Shown here: positions 37,115 through 51,389 of the stretch, one piece after another
Layout of the letters: each line of letters starts with the position of its first letter
How positions within the stretch are numbered: the stretch's first letter is position 1
DNA from: Torreya grandis
Taxonomy: Eukaryota; Streptophyta; Pinopsida; Cupressales; Taxaceae
Length of the DNA: 64,000 nucleotides
Assembly: GCA_037957365.1 (NCBI GenBank)
Contig: JARHVA010004807.1
Coordinates: forward strand, 962,501 to 1,026,500
Direction: 5' to 3'
Position numbers and translations under genes: made by a program
Notes under the pieces: model-generated
Told to the model about the DNA's origin: nothing
The model's input: only the letters and a program-made list of their open reading frames with translations
Database searches by the model: none

Positions 37115-40100
37115 ATGAATTTCATATCAAAATGCCCTAGGGTGTCTCTCAACCTAGAGTCCAACAATACAAATATCATTGATATAGACCTAGGTCACAT
37201 TGACTTAGGTGACTTCTAGACCTGAATAAATGTAGAATTTAAAAACAACTAGATACAGGGTATCTATGACTCTAGACTTCCAAAAGTATACTTTCCATTA
37301 ATGGTGAAAATCCCTAAGTTGGTGATGAGACTAGACCACCATTATGATTTTAACCAATGAGAAATCATAAATAATAGAGGGGAGAAGATTTTGAATCTAG
37401 ACCTTGATTTCATTAATTTAGTGTTTGTAATACCAGAGTTCAAAAGCTATCTTGACATAACTCTAAATACATCCAAGAAATTATATCAAGATAACAAAAA
37501 TGGGTGTTAAAAATTGATTAAAAAAATGGCTTAGGACCCCCAAGGATGCCTCCACTAGATTGCCAAAGACATTGGCAAGAATTGACTTCCATGGTGAGGT
37601 GGGGGATATAATAATATTATTGTAAAAGATTATCTATAGTCTTGATGCTAAGAGATTCTAGAAGTGGATGTACAAATATATTTGGGTCATCTGTCATAAT
37701 GCAAAATACATCCATTAGGCCCAACTCATTAGTGATTCCCTCCACAAGTAATTCATAGAGGTGAAAACAATAGGAAATTTTTTCATGACTTCCTATCTTG
37801 TGTACATATTGGCTAAGGGGAGAGCTTTCGCAGGGCTCAAACATAATACCTAACAAGATAAACAGAGTATATAACTATTACCCTAACCTCACATTGTAGG
37901 CCAATAGGTAACATTTTAGGAGAGTCAATGATGCATTAATCTATTACATCATCATCATGTTTGATAAGGAGCTTAGGAGAGAAAGATTCTCATATGCAAA
38001 AATTATATAAATCACCTGATGGGGCTCCTATTTCATTTATTTCCCAACCTATCATATAATAGGGTATTCAAATTCAATGGCTTCCCCTATACACTCCCCA
38101 GATATGTCAATGATAAGTGGGCATTGATGGAGATGGTAAGGCAACTTATTGAGACCTATAATCTTATTTCCAGTAAGCACAAGTTGGGAATTCATTTCAT
38201 AATTACTATTTGTACATACAAATGCCCCTCCCTCCTTGAATCAAAGTGTGTTGATGGATAAATGACATAGATGACACTGATGGATTTGGAGGCTAGACCA
38301 TATTATGATGTTTATGGAAACATCAACAACACTTTGGGAATTTATACATATTCCCACGTTTCATATTTTTAAGACTATTGGGAGGATTTATAAGATGAAG
38401 AGAAGGTCAAATTGAAGGAATATTCTAGGATGACATTGGAATATGTCAACGCATTATATTTGGCACCAATCCCCAAGGACTTGGTGGATGATGAGTCCCT
38501 ACTAGACCCAAACTACTACAAATAGATTATCACATAACCCCTTCCACCAATACAATGTTTAGTTCTTGAGTCTCTCTCTTTGTTAGATATAAAAACACAT
38601 GTGATCAATATAATGATAAATTGGCTTCGAAGTAAAGTGGTCCAAGTGACCAAAGATATAGTATCATAGAGAATCTTTTGAAGCTCAAGGAAGAAAGAAT
38701 TCCTTCATCAACAGAGGGTCTTAGTGGGATAATAGGAGAATAACCAGAGGGGCCAATGATCTCTCACAAGAAAAATAATAATATTAAGGATAATAAGGGG
38801 CAATCCAATAAGGAGGGGGAAATAAAATATCAATTGATTGTCATCTCATCTGAGGACATGGCTGTAGTTAGAGCCTCCATAGCTTCAACTCCAATCTATT
38901 TCATAGTGATAACCCCCATCTCTGTAGTTCACCCTCCACCTATGTATATTTTTCCTATATCTCTAACACATATACCTCTTATCTCCACTCCCCCTACATC
39001 TCAGGTTTCCACTCCACCTCTCATTCCTACCACCTTACCTATAACAATAAGTCCATTGCAACTAGTGCAATAAAGTCAAGTGGACATTCAGGGTCCCTTA
39101 TTAGTGGATACTCAAGTTTTCAATCCACTTTCCCTCCCTTCCATTTCACTCCCTCCTTCAATATCACTTCCTCTTTCCCTTCCATTCACAATTCCTTCCA
39201 TTCTATCCTCATTGATTTCCAACACAACCCAATAGTATATAACCATAGACTCATTCATCCTAACTTTAGTTTCACTAGTCATCCTAACCACTAGGATAAG
39301 TATCATTTCATTCTCATCCTCTTTCATTTTCCTTACCAACCTTAAGTGGCCTAACTAATTTAATTGATTAATTTAGTGCTTTGGCTTCCACCTTTCCACT
39401 AGTTCCCAAGTTTAGAGTTCCTATGTATACTCCCCTAATAGTATCACCTTCACTTCCTACACCCCTATTAGACATACTTTTTCCCATTATCCCCACCTCT
39501 TCCACTTTAATATTTTCCAAAAACCCTTCAGTGGAGATAAGATAAAAATAATTCCTTGATGAAAATGCAAATTTTCAACCTATTGATGGAGATGAAATTC
39601 CATAGGCATCTACAAATAATCAATGGTAGTCTCAACATAAGATTCAACACTTGTCATAGTGCCTACCAATGCAACAGTGTCGTCTACTAATTCTCAAGTG
39701 ATAGTGTCTATGTAACAAGATGATACCCCTAGATGGCTATAAAAAATAGTGGGAAAGAAGCATAAGCAAATGATTTCCCCAAGTATACTAGATTTTGGCC
39801 TTTTAGAGATGAAGAAGAAATCTAAGCCTACTCCCTGGACCTTCTCTAGAATACTATGTGACTCAAAAAGGAAGAGATATGTGGAGATTGTGCTCCCCCA
39901 CCAGACATACCAAAATAATATCTAGAGGTGGGGGATTATCAAATTTCAAAGGTTCACCTTGGATGTCTGACGAGGGAGGGGTTAAAACACAATGTTCAAT
40001 TTGGCATCAAATACCTCTTTGAGAGAATAGATAGTGATAAGGTCACTGAAGATGAATTGAAAATTAGGTTTATAAACTCACATCTATAATAAATAAGTTC

Positions 40101-40925
40101 ATAGAGCCTAGCGGTTCATCAATAAAACTTGAAGCAGAATAACTAGTCAACCAGATCCTAAACTAGGCAACAATTAATGTGGTGATTAAAATTAAAAGCA
40201 TAGTAAGGGATACTAAATAATGGTTAGGGGAGATTATCTCTAAGGGTAATAAGATCATTTATATGATCATATATCATTATGAAGTTATCAGAGAGAGAAG
40301 GACAACCCTAAGAGGATAGGTCAATAAGTATGAGGGAAAAATACAAAGCTTGAATATGTATTATCCCAAGTTGATAGCTATGGATTCAATCGATATGGAA
40401 ATACTCCTTGTTAAAAAGATATTGAGGAATGATGAAGAAAAAGAATAATTACACAGAATAGCTCAATTCTAGATAAAAATACTTATAGAGACTACCCATA
40501 AGGCCAATATTGTACATGATAAAGCTATCGATATGTTGCATGACATTGAAGAAATGTTGAATAAATTGTCATGCAAACAAACAAATGATGAAGATAACCT
40601 CCTTATAGTAGAAGATGTTTGGAGCAAATTCAAGGAAGTAGTTGAGAAGGAATATACAAAAGATACAATCTTTACCTTAAACTATATCCACTACTACATC
40701 AGGTATCAGAATGCATTAGATAAGATGGGGAAATAAATGTAGGAAATCAAGACTTTGAGGAGAGAACTTTTTGATATAGTAGTATATTATGAGGTCTTAA
40801 ATCTCTACTCCTTTGGAACAAATGATGATAGAATATAGGAGATATTCAAGGATTTTGATACATATGTTAAGAAATTACCGGCTATGGAAGATAAATAGTT
40901 AGAAGAAATATTAAAAATTGATTAA
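37115..40925 (+). pseudogene. Element B long ORF of unknown family, decayed
   Basis: A coding-like stretch crossing several frames. It opens MNFISKCPRVSLNLESNNTN. A better preserved piece at 38019-38261 (80 aa) contains RVFKFNGFPYTLPRYVNDKW and a Leu/Ile-rich helix. At 38756-39073 comes a Pro/Ser/Thr/Ile-rich linker, then a Lys-rich basic piece around 39770-39930. From about 40090 to 40925 one frame runs on through eleven TAA/TAG stops, none TGA, and encodes a charged, helical, coiled-coil-like domain (best open part 40533-40736). No zinc knuckle or polymerase motif is present. It sits between B's leader and its long 3' region, where gag would be. It may be a divergent gag or an accessory retroelement protein; I do not recognise it. 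Confidence 0.6.
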
Positions 40926-42239
40926 TATTCCCTATTGAAAACATTTTCATATATTTTACTTTCATTATTATAAAATCATTGTAGAGTTGTATATTGTAAA
41001 ATTACAACTATCTTTTTAGCTCTTGTTGAGAAAGAGACAAGTGTATTTTACACTTTATATTTTAACAGGTTGGAAATTGTAAAAACCGAACTTGAAAATT
41101 ACACTTTTAATATTGACAAGTTATCATTGCTTCAAGTTACAAAAGCATATATTGAAAATTACAAATTCAATTTTGAAAAAGTGACATGACTTCTAAGTTG
41201 TAAAAGTTTCACTTGTAATTTTCAAGTTAGGGTTTTGAAAAAATTAACTTGAATTATTTTTAAGTTATCTTTTATCTAAATGTTGAGTTTCATTTTGGCA
41301 CCATCCATTTGCATGAAGAGATTTTCAGCTACATGGAAAAGACCCAAGGCATTGCATGAAGATTTTTCTAAGTCTATCCACGACATACCAAGTTGAAGAT
41401 CACACCTAGATCTTGCATGCATTCATCCAAACTATTTTACAAAGACAAAGGATGCCATAAATAGAAGATCATGCCTCTTTTTGGATGAAGTTCTATATTT
41501 TCATGATTTATTCGACTGAGCATTGAAGTTCTAATAACTGCATCTCATTTATGATATCTTTTATATAAAGATGGGTATAACCCCATAGCCCAATCTATAT
41601 TTTTACTATTAGTGATATTATTCTGCATTTTGAATGTATTTTTTAAAAGTTATAACCTAGAGAATGAAATAAATTAAAGATTTTGCCTTTCTTATCTCAG
41701 AAATTCCTATGTATGTGAGTTATTTGAATATTTGTGAAAGTTTTAATTCTTATTTTAGTCACAAGAATTCATTTATGGTATTTTATACCTTTATAAAATA
41801 TTTTTTGATAAAATAAAGAATATTTTCCCTTCTATGAAAAATAACAAAATATTTTCTTTGATTTCCCATTTGCATGAGTTTGTGCTCAAACAAATTTCAA
41901 TCTATTTTCTATTATGTTGTGTTCATTCAAGAAAACACTAAGATCCACTATAAAAATTTGGTGCAATCACCATTTTTAGTTTTGAAATTTTCATTTTCAA
42001 ACTCTTTTCCCAATCAAAACCTAATTTAGGAGCAAGAACACTAAAGAAAGCAAAAATTTTATAAAACTCATATTTTATCAGTTACACCAGATTTAGTGAA
42101 ATGAAGTCAACCTTCTTTGGAGCTTAAACTCAATTTTCCAAAGTCTCATATCTTGAAGGTTTTCCCATTATATCATTATATTTTTTCACAAAGAGCTACC
42201 ACATCAATGAATAGGTACAAAATCTATGTGATAACATTT
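40926..42239 (+). other. Element B interior downstream of its ORF
   Basis: No coding signal. Between about 40990 and 41235 the motif AAATTACAA recurs several times (for example TGTAAAATTACAACT, GAAAATTACAC, GAAAATTACAAATTC), echoing the palindromic repeats at 25940-26271. Confidence 0.5.
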
Positions 42240-42475
42240 CCCTAGTGAAACCTTATTTGAGACACTATAGGACAATCCATCAAAAAAAAAATCCAAATTC
42301 AACATCCCCCAGTGAAACCTTGTTTGAGTCACTAGGGGCAATCAAAATAAAAAATTCTAGACCCTTAGTAAAAACATATTTGAGGAACTATTGAAAAATC
42401 AAAATAAAAATTAAGTTAATAAAAAAACTCTACTAGGGGAAACCTCTTTGAAGAAATAACAAATAAATAAATAAG
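42240..42475 (+). repeat. ~60-bp minisatellite in element B, four units
   Basis: Units begin near 42241, 42308, 42365 and 42431 and share CCTAGTGAAACCTTGTTTGA followed by GNCACTANGGGNCAATCAAAA. A lone fifth copy lies at about 25767, in B's leader. Confidence 0.7.
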
Positions 42476-44289
42476 TTATGCATCACTTGATGAAGACATC
42501 ATTGATGTCAATATCGAAACAAACAATAATCTAAAAATCACCCAAATTTTAACAACTCTCATGTTTAAGGAACATAAAAATTTTGTGGTCTTTTTGAGAG
42601 AATTTTAAAATATCTTTGACCCCACAACATACAAAACAACGTCACATCTAGAATCAACAATGGTGTGTGTGACTATTAGTCCTAATTTCCTTTGGGCCCT
42701 TAATAATTATACATCATTTTAAAATCATATCCTTCATCTATATCTTATATCCCACCATAAAATAATATCCTTAATCCATTACTTATCATACTTTACCCTC
42801 CCTAATAGCCCTATATTATACATAGCTTATAAAGACACCTTGTTTAAAGGCTCGAAGGAAGGAAAATAAAAAATAAATTAAGATCACAACAACATCAATG
42901 TAGTCCACATCAACAAAAGGATATTAATAGAGAAGCTATTAAGAATGGGTGTGGGATAGAGATTTAAAAAGGTCATCATTATGCATTTAATAATCCTCTA
43001 TTGAGTTAAGATGCTAAAATGTCAAAAAAATCAAAATAAATAAATAAATATATATATATAAAATAAATATAAATAATTTTTCTAACGATTAAAACCATGC
43101 TATGGTGCCTTGGGAAAGTACCATGATGAAAACTAAGGTTCTGACATCATGTGTGAATAATTCATTATCTTCAAGTACCTCAACACTTCGAGATAGCCCC
43201 ATCTACATTGAAATTCATTCCATTTAAGCCATATAAATACTTATCCATCATAAATAATCATCTTATAACCATCTTTATCCATCTCATTTTACCCACATTT
43301 CTTCTCATCTTGACCTCGATAAGGAAGTAGAAGATGTTTTGAGCACTATTTTGGGAAACATTTTGGTATATCCTCAACATAGTATTTGATGATTGAACAT
43401 TTGGTTCACATGTGGCATGATACTTGAATATCTTGAATTTATTCCACATCACCCCCATCATCATCCAAAATCATCCAACATTATCCTTTTCATCCATTAT
43501 CATCTCCCATCCCTATGCTAGAACAAGTTTTACCTTTGATAGTATCCCTTGTACATACATCCAAAAAACACTTTTGTATATATTTAATTAAAAAAAAAAC
43601 ATTATAAAAATAAAAAAATACAAAAAATAGTGATGTAAAGTCACAAAACCTAGATTTACCTTGAGAATTATTATTTTAGGTTAGGCTTAAATCCTTGATC
43701 AATTTTGACCTAGATCATAGTCAATTTATTGGGTACATTCTTTCCGCATTCATTCCATTTCATGTATCCTTTCTTGGGTCACCATCCAAATATATTGTGA
43801 AGCTTTCACACAAGGATTATGACTTAATTAATGATAATATGCTTTATGTTACTTATGACTTCAAGTATGTGTGTGTTTTCTTGCTTTCTTGCTTGTTTTT
43901 ATTATTATGCCTTACCTTATTCCATATGTGCCAATAGGGCCATCATGGTGTTTCCATATCATGATGATTTATTGTGCTTATGTTTGAGTCCATCCATCAG
44001 CATACAATAAGAATTTCATCCTATTTTTTCCATATTGTGGTGCATTTATGTGATTTATCTGTTGGATCATAGGCCAATCCTTACACACTCTACATCTAAG
44101 TTATCATGGTGTTTGATATCATGGTGCATACAATAATGTGAAATATTAAAATTCAGGTTGTAAAGTATATGAGGAGACATGTTAAAATGGTAGTATATTC
44201 TCCTTGTAAAATCTATCCATTCTTTAGTATCCATTTTCAAATCCATTAATTTATCCATATATAAATAATAAAATTCAAATAAAAATATT

Positions 44290-44317
44290 TATCATCATCA
44301 TCATCATCATCATCACC
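44290..44317. repeat. (CAT)n short trinucleotide repeat
   Basis: About nine CAT/ATC units in the 3' region of element B. Confidence 0.9.
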
Positions 44318-45412
44318 ATTACTCATTTTTCATAAGAACTACATTGGCCTAAAGTCCATTTGGACTATGTAGGTAGCACTCAGTTACATGGGGGTTTTTG
44401 TGGTCAAATCGATCGATATTATTATCATTCTTATCCTTATTTTCATTGTATATCCTCATTCATCCTTAATAATATCATATAATTCCTTCTCCATAATAAA
44501 ATATTCACTCTATCACTACCCATGTGTAAATAATCTCATCATGTCTATCTTTTCAATCTGTTTTAATCACCCATCGAGCTTGTCAATATTTTTAAGAAAT
44601 TGATTGATAACCATCCTAGTCCCATGACTATATTTTTGTCAATCCTCTAATTCACCCCATTTTAAATACCCCTTTGACATATTCCATCCCATTTTAACTC
44701 CAAAGGCACTAGTTGATCCACCATTTAGCTCATCACCTTCTTTTCCATCATTTTTTCTATTGATGCTTAGTTGATCATGATAACACGTCCTTCTTCACTC
44801 TCTTGTCATGATTTTTATCTCCTTCTTCCACTCCTTTAATCTCCCATACCTCTTTCTTCTATATTTTTCCTTATCCTTAATCATCTTCACCATTATATTT
44901 TCTTATTGATCTACTTTATACATATTTTCACCACTTCACACATCCCTCATCATGACATTCCCTTTCTTAATAACTAACATTACCTTGCATAGACTTTCAA
45001 TTACTCAATCTACCCATTTTTCATCACCATCCTTCCACCCTCATCTTCTAATTTTTTTTCTTGATTCCATTTCTCTTATCTTCCCCATTTTCACTTGGTT
45101 TCCTTTCCAAGTCACATATAAAGTCATTCTTCCTAACAACAACTCCTTTAAGGGTCTTTATCATTTGAATAAGCCCTCCATAATTTCCCTTTTTCAATTA
45201 TCTAAGTAAGCACTCATACTCAACACTATTAGTTATCCTCATACTCACCATAATTTTTATCTATGAAATCATTATCCTCTTCATCTTATTTCATTCACAG
45301 TAACATCAATAATAAGGAAGTCACTGGCTCGTACTTATTTTCATGCATTCTCACCCACATCCTCTACTCTTTTGCTTCAATGCACAAAATCTTATCAAGT
45401 TCACTGCTTTAC

Positions 45413-45515
<103 letters not shown>

Positions 45516-46905
45516 ATATTTATATATGTTGTGCATGTGAACCTCTTATTCTTATTATCTTTCTCCATTTACTTACCTAGAATCCATAGTGATTTTAGCT
45601 TCATGGCATGCCATGGGTTGTGTCATTCTTAATGACTTTGGTTTGCTTTTGTACTAAGATATCTACCCCCTATGATGAAGCAATTCTATTCTTGTTAAAT
45701 GAACTTGATTTATTCAATAAATCATATGTCAAGGTGGAAATACCGAGTGAATTCCATTGAATCATTTTCACAACCTTTGATATCCTTCAATACATCATCA
45801 CATCTTTTTTTATCATTATTTCTCACTTTAGAACATCTTCATGTGCCTAGTTTTTTTTGCATCTTCTTAATTATTTGAAAAGTCATTATACCATCTACAC
45901 ATAAGTTTTAATCAATCTATCACACCTTTTTAATCCATCAATGTGATCATTCATCATTACTTGTAATCACTTAATTCCATTAATGCTTGTAATCTAAACT
46001 CACAATTTTTAGCCTACTTGAGATAAATCAAAGTGTGTATCTTATCTTGACATGTATCCTTCCCAAATCCATCCTAATTAGGAAAAATGAATTCATCATC
46101 ATGATCATAAAATAAAATAAATCAAGAATTATCTCAAGTAAGTTAATATCTTCCATAAGTTTAATTCATCCATTCATTCACCACATTCATAATCATACAT
46201 CTTAGGTCCCTTTAGACTATGTAGGCAACACTCATTTACATGGGGTTTCTAAGGCTAGCTCAGCCAATCTTCATTCATGTTTCCATTCCCCTTATCCTCT
46301 CTCCCCTCATTTCATCCTTAATTCATGTAATAGGTTATATCCTTGATTTATGCTTTCAAATCAATCAATCAATTAGGAAATCAATAAATTATCCATATAA
46401 GCTCATAAATTTTACTCTATTTAGGGAAAATCAAGCTTATAAATTAATAATTAGGATTTATCATTCCCAAATCCAAGCTTACATATTTTCAATATTTTTT
46501 TCCATGTTCTCCCTACTTGGGAGAAGTCAAAGTGTGAAGTTTATCTCAAGATGTATCCTTCTAAAAATTTCCATGCTTGGGGAAATATATTCATCATCAT
46601 AAAAAATCAAAGCATATAACCATTAAATCGAGTGTGTTAATCACATCCATGGATTAATATCATCATCACATCTTTCACCCCAACCTTATTTCTTCATTAC
46701 CCACCCATTACTTCTTCCACCCTAATTTATTTCTCTTTTTTGAGATCACATTCATATCCTTCATCCCCACATATCCTCTCAATGGGGCATCATATATCAC
46801 ATTCTTTTATCTATCATCATTTAAGTATTTTTCCACCTTTATTTTCATATAATTTTTTCTCTAAAAATTCATTACTCCACTTATTGTGTTTTTAAACACC
46901 TTCTC

Positions 46906-46919
46906 AAAGAGGGGTAAAA
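46906..46919 (+). other. Polypurine tract of element B
   Basis: AAAGAGGGGTAAAA immediately precedes the 3' LTR start TGTAGAC, the common arrangement in plant gypsy elements. It identifies 46920-47897 as a 3' LTR and not the 5' LTR of the downstream pol genes. Confidence 0.8.
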
Positions 46920-47897
46920 TGTAGACAATTAAAATTAGATAATTCATGATAATTTTAATTAAGTGATATTTTAATCACAATAACATCCATAGCCTTCACC
47001 ATTAATCACCCTATCCAATTAATTAATTTATTTCATAACCACCTCCAATCCCATAAAATTCACATCCTATTTTATTAGTTAATTAATAGAAATTAATTAA
47101 CTAATCATTTTCTCTAATTCCATTGATTTTGAATATCCATAATTATTAAAATCTATAATTCAAATAATAATCACATCATGGCATCATCCTACACCTTATT
47201 CCAAATTATAAGTTTCAATAATGTCATAGGCTCTACCTGTTCCCCATCATTTGAATTTTATAATTCAAATATTCCACTTTTTAAATAAAATAATCCTCCA
47301 TGATTCTCCATTATCTCTACTATCTCTACTATCTAATTTTTAAGTCTTCTATGATCCCCACTATCTCCATTAATAAAATTAAATAATCTCCACTATATAA
47401 TTTTATAATCCTTAAAGTCCTCATTTGTTTCCCACCATCTAATTTTATAATCCAAGATTCCCACTAAGCAAATTAATGATCCTCAAACTTGACCAATTAT
47501 CTACCCTTGATCAAGATCAATGGTTCATATCATCTCGATAAATATATAAATATAGTTATATACCTACATTTATAAGAATATTAAATTATAAAAATAAGTT
47601 CCATCCAAAATAATATAGAGTTTCAACATCATCAAGCATCCAACCAATCAAAACATCAAGTTTACAAGGAAAGGTGTTGTTGGTTTTGTCAACATGCTTT
47701 GTCAAGCTCATTGCAACTACATATCTTCCAAGAACAATCAATTATTAAAGATGGTGGAATAAATGTATGTTATTTGGAATATTTAAATTTCATTTTTTAT
47801 TATTTCTCAATCTAAATTACACTTGCATAGATTACGTATCATTTCCATTCATTTTGGATTTCTACTAACAATCACTAACATTTGTTTTTGTGTTATG
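46920..47897 (+). repeat. Element B 3' LTR, uninterrupted (978 bp)
   Basis: The intact copy of the LTR that is split around element A. Starts TGTAGACAATTAAAATTAG and ends TTTGTGTTATG. It shows where A landed: in the block of ACTATCTCC/ATGATYCYC repeats about 430 bp into the LTR. Confidence 0.88.
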
Positions 47898-49100
47898 AAA
47901 AATAAATGTAGAATAGAAGAATTCATAAGAAATCATGCATAAGGCATTAAAAGGATATTTTCATTATCCATATATTCCTAAAAAAAGTGTCAGTAAAATA
48001 TGGGAATGTATATAGAAAGAGAAAGGGATGGTAAAATATTATGATCGATAATTAACAAAAATAGTGCAGAAATTAGAGAAACCCTTGTGTAAAAAATAGA
48101 GAATAGAAGGGTTTATCTCTTGATTAATAAAAAAATTAAGAATTAATATGGAAAATAATATTTATAACACATTTTTATAAATCCTAGAGATGACATCAAG
48201 ATTGGAATTGTAATCCTAGAGAAGAGAATTAGATTCTTTGTTGAAAGATATTATGGAAACATTACAACATGAAGTAGCACAATTAAGATTAAAAAAGAAA
48301 TATAAATGAAAGGAAATGACTTTAGTTAACTAAAATTAATAAGTAACCCTCTATGACCTAATATATGTTACATATTTTTTTTATATAATGGGAATCAAAA
48401 ATAACATGACCACATTAAGAAATGGAAAAATGAGAAACAATTGTTATATTGTCACAGACATTAGTTGGTATGTCACCACCAATCTAAAAATATATATATG
48501 GGCATAGTATATAATATGGAATATGTCATATGTATGATAAAAATCCATAACACTTATTCCTTGTGATGGAATTAATACCACTAAAAAATAAAATGATGTA
48601 ATGTACCACCTATGGCTCATTTGATCACTACAATCATACATGCACAAGCCACAATGTGATGTAATACATAAGTAGAATGAACATAACATGAGTTATAGGA
48701 ATTCAAAAAATTTGATACTACAACTACCAAGGATGGTAAACCAAATCATACAACACCATGAACCATAATACTAAAACCATCAAATAATGTTATATTTCAC
48801 ATCACAAACCCCATAGAACCAATATTACAAAAATAACTAAGTCATAAATAAAGGAGGGGGATAGGGTGGTAATAGAGGAGGGTATCACGACATAAGAGGA
48901 ATATATTATAGGGGAAGAGGATAAAATAAAGGGTATAACTAGGGGTAAAACTAAGATGGACCTCTCATACCTGATATAAGTGTGGGAAACTCAAGTACAT
49001 AACAAGGAATTGTATGGAAGATCCATATGTAGAATATGGATCTTGTAATGAGAAAGGGACCCATGATTCATTTTCATGACCTAAAGAAACATAATTTTAT
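47898..49100 (+). pseudogene. gag: Element D gag, 3' portion with decayed zinc knuckle
   Basis: Continues the gag frame broken at 8923. After removing B and one duplication copy the frame reads ...KWYMK followed by a helical, charged region; pieces such as KIVQKLEKPLCKK and RIEGFIS match the usual layout of the gypsy gag domain. About 1 kb on, at 48972-49013, a zinc knuckle is visible: the first Cys is now TGA and the His is Tyr, but YKCGKLKY and RNC remain. A second knuckle-like segment (YGSCNEKGTHDSF) follows. Numerous stops make it inactive. Confidence 0.65.
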
Positions 49101-49734
49101 AAAAATGAAGGTAAAAAAATATAATATTTGGTAGGGTATCCCCCAAAAAACTTAGCTATGCATTTGAATAAGGTACCAAAGGTCCAGGAGATAAAAGGAA
49201 GATGCAACAAAGTCAGGCATGGATAAGAGGATGTTAAAATTGAAGAGGAAGGAGAGTGTTAAAATAAAAAGATGTATATTTTAAATAAAATAAGGGAATT
49301 AATATTAGTGATGAAGTAACATGGGAATTATCATAAAAATAAAAAACTAAGAATAATATTTAAATACTTGAAACCATGTGTTACAGTAAACACTAAAAGT
49401 GGAGTCAAGAATAGGAAAGAAAAATAAAATGTAACTAAATCAAAGGAGGAATCAGAATAGGACAGTGAATGAGATTACCCCAACACATATAATCATGAGA
49501 GGATAGTATAAAAATATATATATTATCTAATAAAAATAGGATAAAGATAATACCAAGATGACTTATTTTGATGAATGAAAAATTGAGAACTTGAAACAAA
49601 TGCTAGAACTAGTCAAGAACTAAGGATTATTGACAAAATTTTGTAAGTATTAAACAAATGAGAAAGATATCATCAATTAATAAGGGTAGGAAAATAAATC
49701 CAAAAATAATGTATTCTAATCTAGATATAAATGG

Positions 49735-49860
49735 AAAAAGATGGCAATCCTCTTAGACATTAAAATCAATGGTCAAGAAGTAAAGAAGACTTTACTAGAC
49801 TTAGGGGCAAACATGAACATCCTTCCTCGTAGTACTTAGGAAACATTTGGAAAACAATTA
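49735..49860 (+). pseudogene. Element D aspartic protease
   Basis: The frame from ATG 49741 reads MAILLDIKINGQEVKKTLLD and then L-G-A-N-M-N-I-L-P. The family active site D-S/T-G-A is D-L-G-A here, a single C-to-T change of a Ser codon (TCA to TTA). The following N-I-L-P is conserved in plant gypsy proteases. The next codons bring a TAG. The protease would cleave the Gag-Pol precursor; it is dead in this copy. Confidence 0.8.
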
Positions 49861-51389
49861 TTTCATGTGAAACATATTATATTTATATGGTCTATGGACA
49901 CCAATATCACCTATAATAATAGTTTAGAATGTATAGATTAACTTTATGGTTATAAATTTAAAAGGTTGATTTTGAAGTCAATGATATGACATAGGATACC
50001 ATACACTATTGAATTTATAATGGCTTGTTTATTTAAATGGAACATTAGAATATAAGGAATAATATATCACCTTTAAATTGAATGGATTAGTATTACATTT
50101 CTCATTTTAAACTAGAATGGTAATGACATATAGATAGAATAATTAAGACCAGAGGAAGAAGAAAGAGATTTTGATGAACTATCTAGAGTTTACACAATAA
50201 GAAAATAAATAAATCTTGATGAATATTATGATCCAAATGACAAATTATAATTAAAACTAGAAATAAAAGAGGTAGAAACAACATTTTAAGAAGACATTGA
50301 AACCTAGTTATATGAAGAGCCATAAATGAGGATGAGAAAAATTTCTCATATGAATAAATTATGACCTAATAAATAAGAACTTACTTTAAAAACAAATATA
50401 ATACCATGGATACAAAAAGTATAATTCATTTAGATATGGGATTTTTATGTTAAATTAACAAAATTTATAAAAATAGAATAAGTGAAAGAGTATCTAAAAT
50501 AAATGACAAGGGTATTATCATTATAAAATATAAGAATGCTATAAATGATACACTAATTATCACTACCGAGTGGTGGAATACTAAAAAATTCATAAACTCA
50601 AATTACAATAATTTATTATTTTATATAAAATAAGGTATTTTAATGAATAAGGATACTTTAAGAAATACCATAATATATAGGCACATATACCCCCAAGATA
50701 CATTTTAAACTGGGAAAAAATGTGACCCAAAAAAGGTTGAACCAATAAAATATTTTGGGCCTAGTTATTTTCCTAGACCCTAGAAACATTTACAAGGGCA
50801 TGGTATGTGCACCAAGATATTTAGAGAGGGAATTGTAACTAGGAGGAAAAAAAAATTGACTTTTGTCAAAAATTTAATTTTTGGGACCCTGATACAAGAG
50901 TATATCGAGCCCTATGGATAGTAAAAATGCTACCATAATTTTTTTCCGTAAGATAATAACAAAAAATACATAAATGGAACATACAAATTATTAGGAACCA
51001 ATTAGGACAATTACCAAATAAGTAAAAATAATAATGTAATATATAACCAATAAATAAGAAGTTGAAGACTAAGCATACTATAGGAAATTAACTAAAAAAA
51101 CCTAGATAATGAAGAAGATAAACCAAAGAAAAAAAAATTATAATCTCAAGAGGGATATATATAAATAATTAAAACTACATAAGATAGAATGAAATATTTC
51201 TATCAACCCTTGAAAATTAAAGAATAAATATAGTGAAAGAAGGAAATCCCAAACTAGTGAGGCTAGGAGATTATTGGACTGAGGAGAGAGTATATAATAT
51301 GATTGAGTTGTTAAGAGGACATGAAGATTTAATTTTGTGAACTTTTATAGAACTGAAATTAATTAAGGAAGAAGTTAGAATGATGAAAA
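49861..51389 (+). pseudogene. Element D protease-RT linker, heavily decayed
   Basis: Coding-like fragments in the pol orientation (for example RPEEEERDFDELSRV near 50150 and GMVCAPRYLERE near 50800) broken by many TAA/TAG stops and AT-rich indels. It occupies the position of the protease-RT linker of gypsy pol. No domain can be named. Confidence 0.45.

Noticed and set aside
46920..47897. This LTR as the 5' LTR of the downstream gag-pol (element D)
   Set aside because: A polypurine tract lies directly before it and no primer site after it; the downstream gag frame continues from 8928, and D has its own LTR pair with an exact target duplication.
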